From Thalassoglobus neptunius (GTDB lineage: Bacteria > Planctomycetota > Planctomycetia > Planctomycetales > Planctomycetaceae): 64,000 bases of DNA. The translations under genes and the position numbers were made by a program. Shown one piece after another: positions 1-7,489 of this stretch. Location of the stretch: positions 1,446,251 through 1,510,250 of the forward strand of contig NZ_SIHI01000001.1 in assembly GCF_007859735.1 (NCBI RefSeq). Direction: 5' to 3'. The notes under the pieces were generated by a model that was given only the letters and a program-made list of their open reading frames with translations, made no database searches and was not told the DNA's origin. How positions within the stretch are numbered: the first letter of the stretch is position 1; every line of letters starts with the position of its first letter.

Positions 1-1108
1 CCTTGTCCCCGTCGTTCGTGATCCCCCAGATTTTTCCGGTCACATAGTCGCCGTAGATATAGTGCCCTGTGAGATCCGGAAGTTCCTGTCCGTAGTAGAC
101 GAACCCACCAGTCACTGACCTTGCTTCAGTATGCGGATGTTCCGCAATCGGAGGCTGAATTTCTCCCGGGCCTTGAACGATGTCGCTTCGGATTGGCTGC
201 GAACCTTCCTTGATGCTCCAGCCGTAGTTCTCGCCGCGTTCGACTCGAAAGACGAGTTCCCAAAGTTCCCAGCCCACGTCACCGCACCAGAGTTCACCGG
301 TTTCGGGGTCGAAGCTGATCTTCCACGGATTTCGGAATCCGAATGCCCAAACTTCGGGACGAGCATCAGGAATGTCGAGGAACGGATTGTCGTCCGGGAT
401 CGAATACGGTTTGTCCTCGTCGGGGCGATCCACATCAATTCGCATGATCGTGGAACGCAAATCCTTGAGGTTTTGGCCAACATCGTGCGAGTCCGGCGGA
501 AACGGTCCCGATCCATCTCCGGAGGTGACATAAAACATCCCGTCCGGGCCGAATTTCAAACAGGCTCCGTTGTGTCCTCCGGAGGGCCATCGCAGAAAAA
601 CTTCTTCGCTCGTCGGATCGATTTCAGGGGATCCGTTGTCGCGGTGAAGCCGAAAACGGGAGACGAAAGTCCCGTCGGGAGTCGACGTTGGAAGAACATA
701 AGACAGGAACACGTATTGGTTCTTGAGGTAGTCCGGGTGAAATTCAATTCCGTAGGATTTGTCGTGATTGTCAATGGTCGCCCGTGCATCGTGGACGAGA
801 ATCGGGGCTTCTTCGGAAGAGGGATCGAGGCAGAAGAGTTTTCCGTCGAGTTGAAGAATGAACCACAATCCGGTTCCCGGTTCTACTGCGAAGTCGACAG
901 GATTCCGGAACTGGACCGATGGAAGAATGCGCTCGACGGTGTACGGCAGCGGAGGTTCGGGAGACCCGATGAGGCGAGATGTCGTCCATGGTTCACGAGG
1001 TGACTCGGCGTGAATTTGGTCGACAGTTCCGAAGATGGTCGACATAAGAATGCCGAACAGGAAAAGACTTCGTTGTCTCGGGAAACGACTCGCTGACCGC
1101 TCTGACAT
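1..1108 (-). CDS. PQQ-dependent sugar dehydrogenase (glucose/sorbosone dehydrogenase family), 3' end cut by window
   Basis: About 369 residues are visible and the frame stays open to the window edge, so the C-terminus is missing. An N-terminal hydrophobic stretch (about residues 11-25) suggests export. The body is the six-bladed beta-propeller of soluble PQQ sugar dehydrogenases. Visible motifs are GIEFHPDY, GGHNGACLKFGPDGMFY, GDGSGP, IMRIDVD, FRNPWKISFDP, CGDVG, GENYGW and, near the edge, VTGGFVYYG with HYIYGDYVTGKIW. Members oxidise sugars to lactones in the periplasm. The ATG at 1106-1108 is the first in-frame start before the hydrophobic stretch. The gene lies downstream of the gluconolactonase-esterase gene on the same strand, which would act on such lactones. 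A cytochrome c domain, common in planctomycete homologues, could lie beyond the edge. The family is clear; the substrate is unknown. Confidence 0.85.
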   Translation of the reverse strand, partial: MSERSASRFPRQRSLFLFGILMSTIFGTVDQIHAESPREPWTTSRLIGSPEPPLPYTVERILPSVQFRNPVDFAVEPGTGLWFILQLDGKLFCLDPSSEEAPILVHDARATIDNHDKSYGIEFHPDYLKNQYVFLSYVLPTSTPDGTFVSRFRLHRDNGSPEIDPTSEEVFLRWPSGGHNGACLKFGPDGMFYVTSGDGSGPFPPDSHDVGQNLKDLRSTIMRIDVDRPDEDKPYSIPDDNPFLDIPDARPEVWAFGFRNPWKISFDPETGELWCGDVGWELWELVFRVERGENYGWSIKEGSQPIRSDIVQGPGEIQPPIAEHPHTEARSVTGGFVYYGQELPDLTGHYIYGDYVTGKIWGITNDGDK

Positions 1109-1134
1109 GCAATGCTCCAATGGAGACCGGGTGA

Positions 1135-1218
1135 GAGCATGTTGCTCTTGGCTGTGCACTCGTTCGGATTGTTTCACATGGTTTCGCTTGAGTTGGCTTC
1201 TGCGAGTCACGAGAAACC
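1135..1218 (+). repeat. Dispersed intergenic repeat, copy A
   Basis: One of four related ~85-bp sequences in the window (also 3379-3464, 4920-5003 and 46409-46490). It begins GAGCATGTTGCTC, a near-palindrome, followed by CTGTGCACTCG, GTTTCACATGGTTT and GCGAGTCACGAGAAACC. The copies match this order of blocks over the whole length but are diverged. Copy A lies just upstream of the sugar dehydrogenase start. Confidence 0.6.
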
Positions 1219-1301
1219 ACTCGCGAATCGCAGCTTCGATAAAAATGAACAATACGAAGTGAGTGCAGGAAAACCGTGGAGAACTTCAACTCTCAGGCAG
1301 T

Positions 1302-3032
1302 TTAGTTCTCTGACAATTGAGCTTTGAAAAATGCGTCCATGTCCATTGCCATTTCATCAAACCATGGAAGCTGATTCCAGCAGCCATGTTTTCCGTCGCT
1401 GTAGACTTTCACATCGGTCCACACGCCCTGCTCCGTCAATTTGTCTCGCGACGGAGCATTACGATCGGGGTTGTCATGTTCACCGACCATAAACAGGATT
1501 GGCGCACTTTGTGAGGTGATCTGCAAGTGGGCGTCTGCCAACTTGTAAAGGTTGAAGTCTTCGTCAATTGTTTTTCCGAGCCAGGCATTGCTGTTGGAGA
1601 CGGCGGGTTGGTTTCGCGATCGGTCCGCCACGCTGCCGGTGGTCATTTCCATCGGCCCTGCCATGACGATCGCAGCCTGAATCGAAGATGACTGGTCTGT
1701 CCATCCACCTTTTTCGGTCAGTTGTGGATTCTGTGATCCGGTTGCCATCAACCCGACCAGATGTCCTCCCGCCGATCCACCGACAGCCCCGATTTGCTCT
1801 GGGTCGACGCCATACCGCTCCGCATTCGCTCGCAAGAATCGGACTGCAGCAAAGCAGTCGTGAATTGCTGCGGGAAAGTGGGCTTCATCGCCGAGCCGAT
1901 ATTCCACAGCTGCGGTCACATAACCGAAAGAGGCCAGACGAATGGCGAGCGCACGAAACTTGGACTTGTCTCCTTTGAGCCATCCTCCGCCATGAACGAC
2001 CACAATCGCTGGGAGTGGCCCTTTGGCTGACTTGGGGCGAAACAGATCCATGAGAAGTTTTCGAGACCCATCCTCGCTGTAAACGACATCCAGCGTTGAT
2101 TCCACCTCATCCGGGATTGCGGTTGATGGTCGATTCCCGGATTGTGGTTGCTTCTGCGGATCAGAAGGAGGATTGGGGGAGCGTCCGCTGATCGACATGC
2201 GTTGCTTATAAAGGCCACCAAAACAGGTGATGTAGAGAGACCGCATGTCCGTATCTCCAAACCCGCAATTGATCGGCCGGGTTGGAGTGACAATCTCATC
2301 GAGCTTTTCTCCGGAGGGACTCCAGATCCAGACAGAAGTTGGTCCCGCGCAGTAGATGTTCCCTGCCCGGTCAACGGTCATTCCGTCAGCTCCGAGATCG
2401 GGGCCTTCATCCAGTCGGGCGAATTCTTTCCCCTCTCCAGTCACTCCAGGTTTTGTGATTGGATACGACCAGATGATCTTCGGTTTGTAGGCAGAGACGT
2501 ACAGTGTTTTCTCATCAGGAGAGAGGATGAGGCCGTTTGGTGTTTCAATGTTCTCGACGGCGACCTGTTCTGTTCCATCGGGGGAGAGATAGACGACCTG
2601 ATTCTGACGCGTCAGAGTGACGTAGCAGCCGCCGGAATGATCGACGACGAGATCATTCGGTCTCCGGACGGGTTTGTCTGAGGGATCGAGCAGAGCAACC
2701 GTTCGCTCTTTTTTTCCGTTGAACGCGAGGATCCTGGCGTTCGCATTGTCCGACAGGAACAACTCTCCATTGTTGAAAAAACTGGCGCTGAAGCGGCCCG
2801 TTGCCAAACCGCTTTTGGTGAGGCGGGACTGTTTGGGGGACCAGCGATTGAGAGTTTGTCCTTTGACATCCGGAACGAAGAGAGTGCCCAGGCCGTTCCA
2901 GGAAGGTCCATCACAGAGTTCAAAATCGGTGGTCACCTCTTCCAGAGGAACGGACCGATCGACCGGTGACTCGGCCTGACTGATCACTCCGAAAATCAAA
3001 CAGAGCGGAATCGCACTCAGAACGGACTTCAT
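1302..3032 (-). CDS. SMP-30/gluconolactonase and alpha/beta-hydrolase (esterase) fusion protein
   Basis: A 576-aa secreted two-domain protein. A signal peptide covers residues 1-20 (IPLCLIFGVISQA). Residues about 30-280 are an SMP-30/gluconolactonase beta-propeller (RRPNDLVVD, TPNGLILSPDEKTLYVS, GPDLGADGMTVDRAGNIY). A Pro/Ser-rich linker follows at about 283-308. Residues 315-576 are an alpha/beta hydrolase with oxyanion motif HGGGW (347-351), nucleophile Ser420 in GGSAGG, and probable Asp520 (GEHD) and His549 (GKHG). I chose the ATG at 3030-3032 because an AAGGA lies just upstream and the signal peptide follows at once; an upstream in-frame start at 3086 lacks both. The sugar dehydrogenase downstream suggests lactone hydrolysis. 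The esterase substrate is unknown. Confidence 0.88.
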   Translation of the reverse strand: MKSVLSAIPLCLIFGVISQAESPVDRSVPLEEVTTDFELCDGPSWNGLGTLFVPDVKGQTLNRWSPKQSRLTKSGLATGRFSASFFNNGELFLSDNANARILAFNGKKERTVALLDPSDKPVRRPNDLVVDHSGGCYVTLTRQNQVVYLSPDGTEQVAVENIETPNGLILSPDEKTLYVSAYKPKIIWSYPITKPGVTGEGKEFARLDEGPDLGADGMTVDRAGNIYCAGPTSVWIWSPSGEKLDEIVTPTRPINCGFGDTDMRSLYITCFGGLYKQRMSISGRSPNPPSDPQKQPQSGNRPSTAIPDEVESTLDVVYSEDGSRKLLMDLFRPKSAKGPLPAIVVVHGGGWLKGDKSKFRALAIRLASFGYVTAAVEYRLGDEAHFPAAIHDCFAAVRFLRANAERYGVDPEQIGAVGGSAGGHLVGLMATGSQNPQLTEKGGWTDQSSSIQAAIVMAGPMEMTTGSVADRSRNQPAVSNSNAWLGKTIDEDFNLYKLADAHLQITSQSAPILFMVGEHDNPDRNAPSRDKLTEQGVWTDVKVYSDGKHGCWNQLPWFDEMAMDMDAFFKAQLSEN

Positions 3033-3217
3033 TTTAGGTCCTTTTCGGTAATCTGCCAGGCGTTGAAGAATGACATGTGCAAACAAGGAATGTTTTCGAT
3101 GCGTCTTGAGGTTCGAATGACGATCGCAAACTGTCTCCCGTTCTGTCTGCCCGTGATGTCGTGGCTCTCATGAAACATGTCCCTCATGAAAGGGTGTGTG
3201 ATCACGCTCGTTAAGGG

Positions 3218-3325
3218 CTAATGTTTCACGAACCACCACGCGAGCCAACACAGAAGCGGGAACACCAGAAACATCATCACCAGTGCGATAATGTTTGCGC
3301 GCGGGTTGTCAGGCCAACGTGCCAT
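3218..3325 (-). CDS. Small single-pass membrane protein (35 aa)
   Basis: A 35-residue peptide: a short polar N-terminus (MARWPDNPRAN), then one hydrophobic helix ending in LCWLAWWFVKH. I chose the ATG at 3323-3325. The frame stays open upstream to 3457, but that extension only translates the dispersed repeat at 3379-3464, so it is unlikely to be native. There is only a weak purine run upstream. It follows the Dabb gene on the same strand. I do not recognise the family. A tiny ORF with a good membrane helix can arise by chance, so existence is only moderately supported. Confidence 0.45.
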   Translation of the reverse strand: MARWPDNPRANIIALVMMFLVFPLLCWLAWWFVKH

Positions 3326-3378
3326 CAAATTCTGCTTTCTGAAAACACATTCACGAGGTTGAGAGCGTGTTTTGATTC

Positions 3379-3464
3379 GGTTTGCACTCGCTCGCACGAG
3401 CAAACTCAGCCTTTTTCTCAGATGAAAAAGTTCAAGCGAGTGCACAGGAAAGAGCAACTTGCTC
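3379..3464 (-). repeat. Dispersed intergenic repeat, copy B (nested hairpin)
   Basis: Reads in the minus orientation. It starts with the 13-nt palindrome GAGCAACTTGCTC at 3452-3464, which touches the Dabb stop codon. The 9-bp arms TGCACTCGC (3383-3391) and GCGAGTGCA (3436-3444) are exact inverted repeats. They enclose a second pair, CTTTTT and AAAAAG, so the copy can fold into a nested stem-loop. It sits between two same-strand genes and could affect transcript ends. Confidence 0.6.
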
Positions 3465-3766
3465 TAGCAATTGGAATCAAAGACGCGGACTTGTTTCCAA
3501 CTTGCTTTGTTGTCGTCGATGAAGCGGAGATGTGCCTCGGCGACTTGATAGTCATCGTGTGCTTGCCGCGTATCAAAGACCACGTGCAGCGCGACGTGAT
3601 ACATCCGGTCGTTGACGGGACGGGCCAATTCTTCCTCACACTTTCCTGCTGCAAAGAAAGTGACGCCCGGATGATTCTTCAAGTACTTGTTGCACTCTTG
3701 AACCATGTGGTCTTTCGCGCTTTCACTCGGATCATTGAGCGTAAAATAAACGTTGTGAACGATCAT
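3464..3766 (-). CDS. Dabb (stress-responsive A/B barrel) family protein
   Basis: A 100-aa single-domain cytosolic protein. It opens with MIVHNVYFTLND, the typical first strand (VxHxVxFxL) of dimeric ferredoxin-like A/B barrel proteins. It continues with a helix (SESAKDHMVQECNKYL), the strand VTFFAAGKC, and the conserved YHVALHVVFDTRQAHDDYQ segment, and ends with HLRFIDDNKASW. Length matches the family (about 95-105 aa). Members bind small molecules or act as oligomeric modules of unknown reaction; no catalytic claim can be made. The start ATG is at 3764-3766. The gene lies upstream of the small membrane peptide. Confidence 0.85.
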   Translation of the reverse strand: MIVHNVYFTLNDPSESAKDHMVQECNKYLKNHPGVTFFAAGKCEEELARPVNDRMYHVALHVVFDTRQAHDDYQVAEAHLRFIDDNKASWKQVRVFDSNC

Positions 3767-4174
3767 CTGCGATGGTCTTTCGAGTTGTGAGGCACGTCTC
3801 TGTTCGTAGACGAAGAGGACGGTTTGTCAGACGATGAATTCCGACTCTGATCTGAGCCGATGATATTGATGCTGTTGAATTGCAATGACTGTCAATCCAG
3901 TCTCGTCACAGCTTCGGGAATTCATGAAACGAATTCCAGTTCGCTGATCCGACGGGAGTATATCGAAGTGGCGTCATGATCTCATCAAGTCGGGAACACA
4001 AGACTCAAATTTTTGGCGATGTTCTCTGCGGTCGATCACTGCCCGAAGCACGAGGAGAAGCGAAGAGGTTCGATTCAGGCGTTCTTCGAACAGGTCCTCA
4101 CCCAATTGTGCCGGCAGGTGCACATTCATCGGTTGAAATGCTTTCAGGTGAGTCGACGACGCTCTGAAAACGGC
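3767..4174. other. Intergenic region without a supported gene
   Basis: About 400 bp between the Dabb start and the end of the CvpA-like gene. Short ORFs on both strands show no family resemblance, start signals or membrane segments. It presumably holds the Dabb promoter. No repeat copy or clear terminator hairpin was seen. Confidence 0.5.
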
Positions 4175-4888
4175 TCAAAAGGAACTCGCTGGACTGGGTG
4201 CCGGAGCGGTTCCTCCTCGTTCGCTGGACTGCAAGCCAGGAAGTTCGATTTGGTTCTTGCCCGTTGTGTATTGCTCTCGACGAGCGGCATAGCGGATGGG
4301 GAAGGATGACCAGACACGGTTTGTTGAGAGGTCGGATGGAATTGCGGGGTACATCGCTCCATCGAAAATCGGAACGGTTCCGTCGGCCTTTCGTCGAGAC
4401 AGAGAATATTCCGAGACGTATTGAGTAAATGCCAACCATTGACGGTCGGGGGCTGCGATTCCGAAGAGGTTGTCAGCTTCTGGCTGAAATCCCCTGAACG
4501 ATCTCGGAAGCGGCGCGACGTGCAGCGATGTCAGCAGAATCGCCATCGTCAGGTATCCCGTTGCCAATCCAAACACCCAGCGAGCCGGTTCGTAGAAAAG
4601 ATCGCTGACTTGTGCGTAAGTGGGAAACAGCCATTCTCCGAGAAGGCGAAGTCCAGTGACCGACGCAGCGAAAAGGCCGAGGAGCGCGATGATGTCCCAT
4701 CGATTCTGCCACTCATAGGAAGCGAAAAAGTTTGCTCCGAGGAAGTTTGCAAGAGGCTCGAAGAAATTCATTGCGATCAAGCCGGACAACAACACACTCA
4801 AGAAGGTCATTCCCGCGCTGACGGGTCCGTCGCTGGCCACACAGACGGTAACGATCACGATGATGAGCAACAGAGCGAGTGGTATCAT
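4175..4888 (-). CDS. Multi-pass membrane protein, CvpA-like
   Basis: A 237-aa protein with four hydrophobic segments in its first ~150 residues: IPLALLLIIVIVTVCV, TFLSVLLSGLIAMNFF, WDIIALLGLFAASVTGLRLLG and VFGLATGYLTMAILL. A hydrophilic C-terminal tail follows, holding two TTG/YTTGKNQIELPGLQ-like segments and ending in a Pro/Ala/Ser-rich run. The arrangement and the central region resemble the CvpA/colicin V production family, but the match is weak. The start is the ATG at 4886-4888, immediately before the first membrane helix. The frame stays open upstream to 5005, but there it translates the dispersed repeat at 4920-5003. The function is unknown. Confidence 0.65.
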   Translation of the reverse strand: MIPLALLLIIVIVTVCVASDGPVSAGMTFLSVLLSGLIAMNFFEPLANFLGANFFASYEWQNRWDIIALLGLFAASVTGLRLLGEWLFPTYAQVSDLFYEPARWVFGLATGYLTMAILLTSLHVAPLPRSFRGFQPEADNLFGIAAPDRQWLAFTQYVSEYSLSRRKADGTVPIFDGAMYPAIPSDLSTNRVWSSFPIRYAARREQYTTGKNQIELPGLQSSERGGTAPAPSPASSF

Positions 4889-4919
4889 GGTGATAGGTGT
4901 CTTAATCGGATTTCGAATT

Positions 4920-5003
4920 GGTTTTCCCGTATTCGCACAGGCGAACACGAAGAAAACCGTGTCAAACAGTTCAGTCGAGTGGACTGACAAGAGCGACATG
5001 CTC
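4920..5003 (-). repeat. Dispersed intergenic repeat, copy C
   Basis: Reads in the minus orientation from GAGCATGTCGCTC (complement of 4991-5003) through CCACTCGACTGAACTGTTTGA and GTGTTCGCCTGTGCGAATACG to GGGAAAACC. It matches copies A, B and D block by block. It lies directly upstream of the CvpA-like start. The remaining 5004-5290 contains no supported gene; it is the divergent promoter region for the phosphatase gene. Confidence 0.6.
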
Positions 5004-5290
5004 AAAGAGTAAGTTACTTCCAGTGAATCAAATCAACGCAGCCTATTGGAATGGAATTTCAGGAGGTGGTCAATCACCCTTGCCGAGTCAGAGTCGAAAG
5101 TGCCCGGTTCGTGGCTATCCCGCAGAACCGCATCGTCTTTGAAGTTGGAGAATGAACTTGTGAAATCCTCCGTCATCCGCAAAGGTTCCAGCTAGAAAAG
5201 TCGGGTGCATTGTCGCACGACGGAACAGCGCACACAAACTTCGCCAATTACCGTTTCGAATCATACCTGAATGTCATTTCGGACGCTGCC

Positions 5291-6100
5291 ATGAAGTCTC
5301 TCCAGAATCTCATTGTGTTTACCGACCTTGATGGGTGTCTTCTCAATAAGTCCGATTACAGCTATCAAGATGCCCTGCCAGCTTTGGAGCGACTCAACGA
5401 GGTGAATATTCCCGTCGTTCTCTGTTCGAGCAAGACGGAATCAGAAATGAGACCTCTGGCGATCGAACTGGAACTGAAGACTCCCATTACGTGTGAGAAT
5501 GGCGGAGTCGTCTGGTGGAACGAGCAAGATCGAACAGTTCTCGGGGCAGATCGAACGGAAATTCTCGACGTTCTGACCTCTCTGAAGCAGAAATATGCGT
5601 TCGAGTCGTTTCGCGATCTTGGAGTGGCGGGAGTCATGAAAGCGACTGATTTGCCCGAAGAAAAGGCAAAACGTGCTCTCAATCGGTTCGCCACAGAGCC
5701 CTTGCTGTGGAAAGATTCCATCGAAAAAATTGCGTCATTCCGGGACGATCTGGAATCACGTGGGCTGACGCTGACTCAGGGAGGTCGTTTCTGGCATGTG
5801 GCTGGCCAGACGACGAAAGGACTGGCCATGGAAAAAGTGCTTCAAGAGTTGACTCCCGCATCTTCTGGTGAGTGGAGAACTGTTGCCATTGGTGACAGTC
5901 CCATCGACGAATCGATGCTTGAGCGCGCAACCTATCCGCGAATTATCCCTTGGCCGAATGGAGAGCTTGGAATTCCGTTAACGAATCCTCGATACTCCGT
6001 CGCGCCGTTGCCTGGAGCTGCCGGTTGGAGAGCGACTGTCGACACTCTTCTGGACGAATTGTCGCAATCTGGCCATGATGGGGGGCGCGTTCGCTCCTAG
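5291..6100 (+). CDS. HAD-superfamily phosphatase, mannosyl/glucosyl-3-phosphoglycerate phosphatase-like
   Basis: A 269-aa cytosolic Cof/MPGP-type HAD phosphatase. Motif I is FTDLDGCLL with nucleophile Asp12 and Asp14. Motif II is the Ser in VVLCSSKT. TPITCENGGVVWW is the typical MPGP substrate-side segment. Motif IV is GDSPIDESML near residue 225, and KGLAMEKVL carries the motif III region. Members remove the phosphate from mannosyl- or glucosyl-3-phosphoglycerate. The next gene, 58 bp downstream, is a GT81-like synthase that would make that phosphate. I chose the ATG at 5291, where the HAD core begins; an upstream TTG at 5210 adds a non-conserved 27-residue leader. Which sugar is used cannot be told from sequence. 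Confidence 0.82.
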   Translation: MKSLQNLIVFTDLDGCLLNKSDYSYQDALPALERLNEVNIPVVLCSSKTESEMRPLAIELELKTPITCENGGVVWWNEQDRTVLGADRTEILDVLTSLKQKYAFESFRDLGVAGVMKATDLPEEKAKRALNRFATEPLLWKDSIEKIASFRDDLESRGLTLTQGGRFWHVAGQTTKGLAMEKVLQELTPASSGEWRTVAIGDSPIDESMLERATYPRIIPWPNGELGIPLTNPRYSVAPLPGAAGWRATVDTLLDELSQSGHDGGRVRS

Positions 6101-6158
6101 ACCTGTCTGCGTGAGCGGTGGACGGTCTTTCTTTCCTTCAATATTGAGACGTTCGATT

Positions 6159-7376
6159 ATGGCGGATTTTGTCCAGAATGGAGTCATTGGAACTCTTCAC
6201 AACCTGCGGTCGCGGACCACTGAAGACCTCGAAGCCGATCTCCACGAATGGTCATCGCAGACCCCAATGGCACTGGTGCTCCCCAGTCTTTACTCCGAGC
6301 TCGAAGGGCCGGCGCTTGAGCGAATTATCGATAAGCTCACGCAAGCGACCTACGTGAACGAAATTATTATCGGGCTGGACCGTGCGAACGCATCTCAGTT
6401 CGAGCACGCGAAAAAATTCTTCTCACGGCTTCCACAACGTCATGTGATTCTCTGGAATGATGGCCCTCGACTGCGAGAAGTCGATCGGCTCCTCTCCGAG
6501 CAGGATCTGGCCCCGTCAGAGCCCGGGAAGGGACGCAATGTCTGGTACTGCATGGGATATTTCCTCGCGTCCGGAAAGTCCGAAGCGGTCGCGCTGCATG
6601 ACTGCGACATTGTGACCTACGAACGCGATATGCTTGCCCGCCTCTTTTATCCGGTCGTTCATCCGCAGTTCAACTATGTCTTCTGCAAAGGATACTACTA
6701 TCGTGCAGCACAGGGCCGATTGAATGGCCGGGTGGTGCGGTTGCTTGTCGCTCCACTGATTCGCGCGATGCAGATCACTCTCGGCGACAACGATTATCTC
6801 GACTACATGGGAAGCTTTCGATATCCACTCGCTGGCGAGTTTTCGATGAAAGCGGAAGTGGTTCCGTCTTTGAGAATTCCTTCCGACTGGGGACTGGAGA
6901 TCGGGACACTTTCCGAAATGTATCGGAATTACTCTCACCATCGAATCTGTCAGGTTGATATTGCGGACGCCTACGATCACAAGCATCAGGATCTATCCGC
7001 GGAAGATGCCGCGAAGGGGCTGAATCGAATGTGCATCGACATCTGCAAAGCATTGATTCGCAAACTCGCGGTCAATGGGGTCGTCTTCTCGCCTGAACTC
7101 CTTCGAACACTTAAGGCATGTTATTACCGCACAGCGCTCGATCTGGTGGACCATTATTACAATGACGCTGTGATGAGCGGTCTCACGCTGGATCGTCACA
7201 GAGAGGAAGCAACGGTCGAACTATTCGGCCAAGGATTAATGCAAGCGGGTGAGGCCTTTTTGAATAAACCTCACGACGCCCCGTTTATCGCCAGTTGGTC
7301 GCGAGCGATCAGCGCCATGCCCGACGTTTTCGAAATGATTCTCAATGCCGTCAGGAACGATCAGGGGGACGCTTAA
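6159..7376 (+). CDS. GT81-like glycosyltransferase, glucosyl-3-phosphoglycerate synthase-like
   Basis: A 405-aa GT-A glycosyltransferase. The first strands (MALVLPSLYSELEGPALERI, then NEIIIGLDRA) are followed by the nucleotide-sugar metal motif HDCDIVTY, with Asp148 and Asp150. The acceptor side includes VFCKGYYYR, YMGSFRYPLAGEFSM and PSDWGLEIGTLSEMYRN; the last two are hallmarks of GpgS-type enzymes, which join NDP-glucose to 3-phosphoglycerate. Length fits the ~390-410 aa bacterial and archaeal GpgS group. The start is the ATG at 6159; an upstream in-frame ATG (6075) overlaps the phosphatase gene and adds only low-complexity leader. The pair with the HAD phosphatase indicates synthesis of glucosylglycerate, or of the mannosylglucosylglycerate reported in Rhodopirellula. 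Confidence 0.82.
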   Translation: MADFVQNGVIGTLHNLRSRTTEDLEADLHEWSSQTPMALVLPSLYSELEGPALERIIDKLTQATYVNEIIIGLDRANASQFEHAKKFFSRLPQRHVILWNDGPRLREVDRLLSEQDLAPSEPGKGRNVWYCMGYFLASGKSEAVALHDCDIVTYERDMLARLFYPVVHPQFNYVFCKGYYYRAAQGRLNGRVVRLLVAPLIRAMQITLGDNDYLDYMGSFRYPLAGEFSMKAEVVPSLRIPSDWGLEIGTLSEMYRNYSHHRICQVDIADAYDHKHQDLSAEDAAKGLNRMCIDICKALIRKLAVNGVVFSPELLRTLKACYYRTALDLVDHYYNDAVMSGLTLDRHREEATVELFGQGLMQAGEAFLNKPHDAPFIASWSRAISAMPDVFEMILNAVRNDQGDA

Positions 7377-7489
7377 CGTTCTCCTGAAATGTCATTGACC
7401 GGGAAGCGAACCGAATCAGCATTCACTGCGTCTTTCAAGGTAGCTCAACTCGTTGTTTTGAGTACGCAGATCTCTCGGTTTCAACAGGA

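Noticed and set aside
131-1003. 290-codon plus-strand frame inside the first gene
   Set aside because: It is the antisense shadow of the sugar dehydrogenase, whose minus-strand translation shows clear family motifs.
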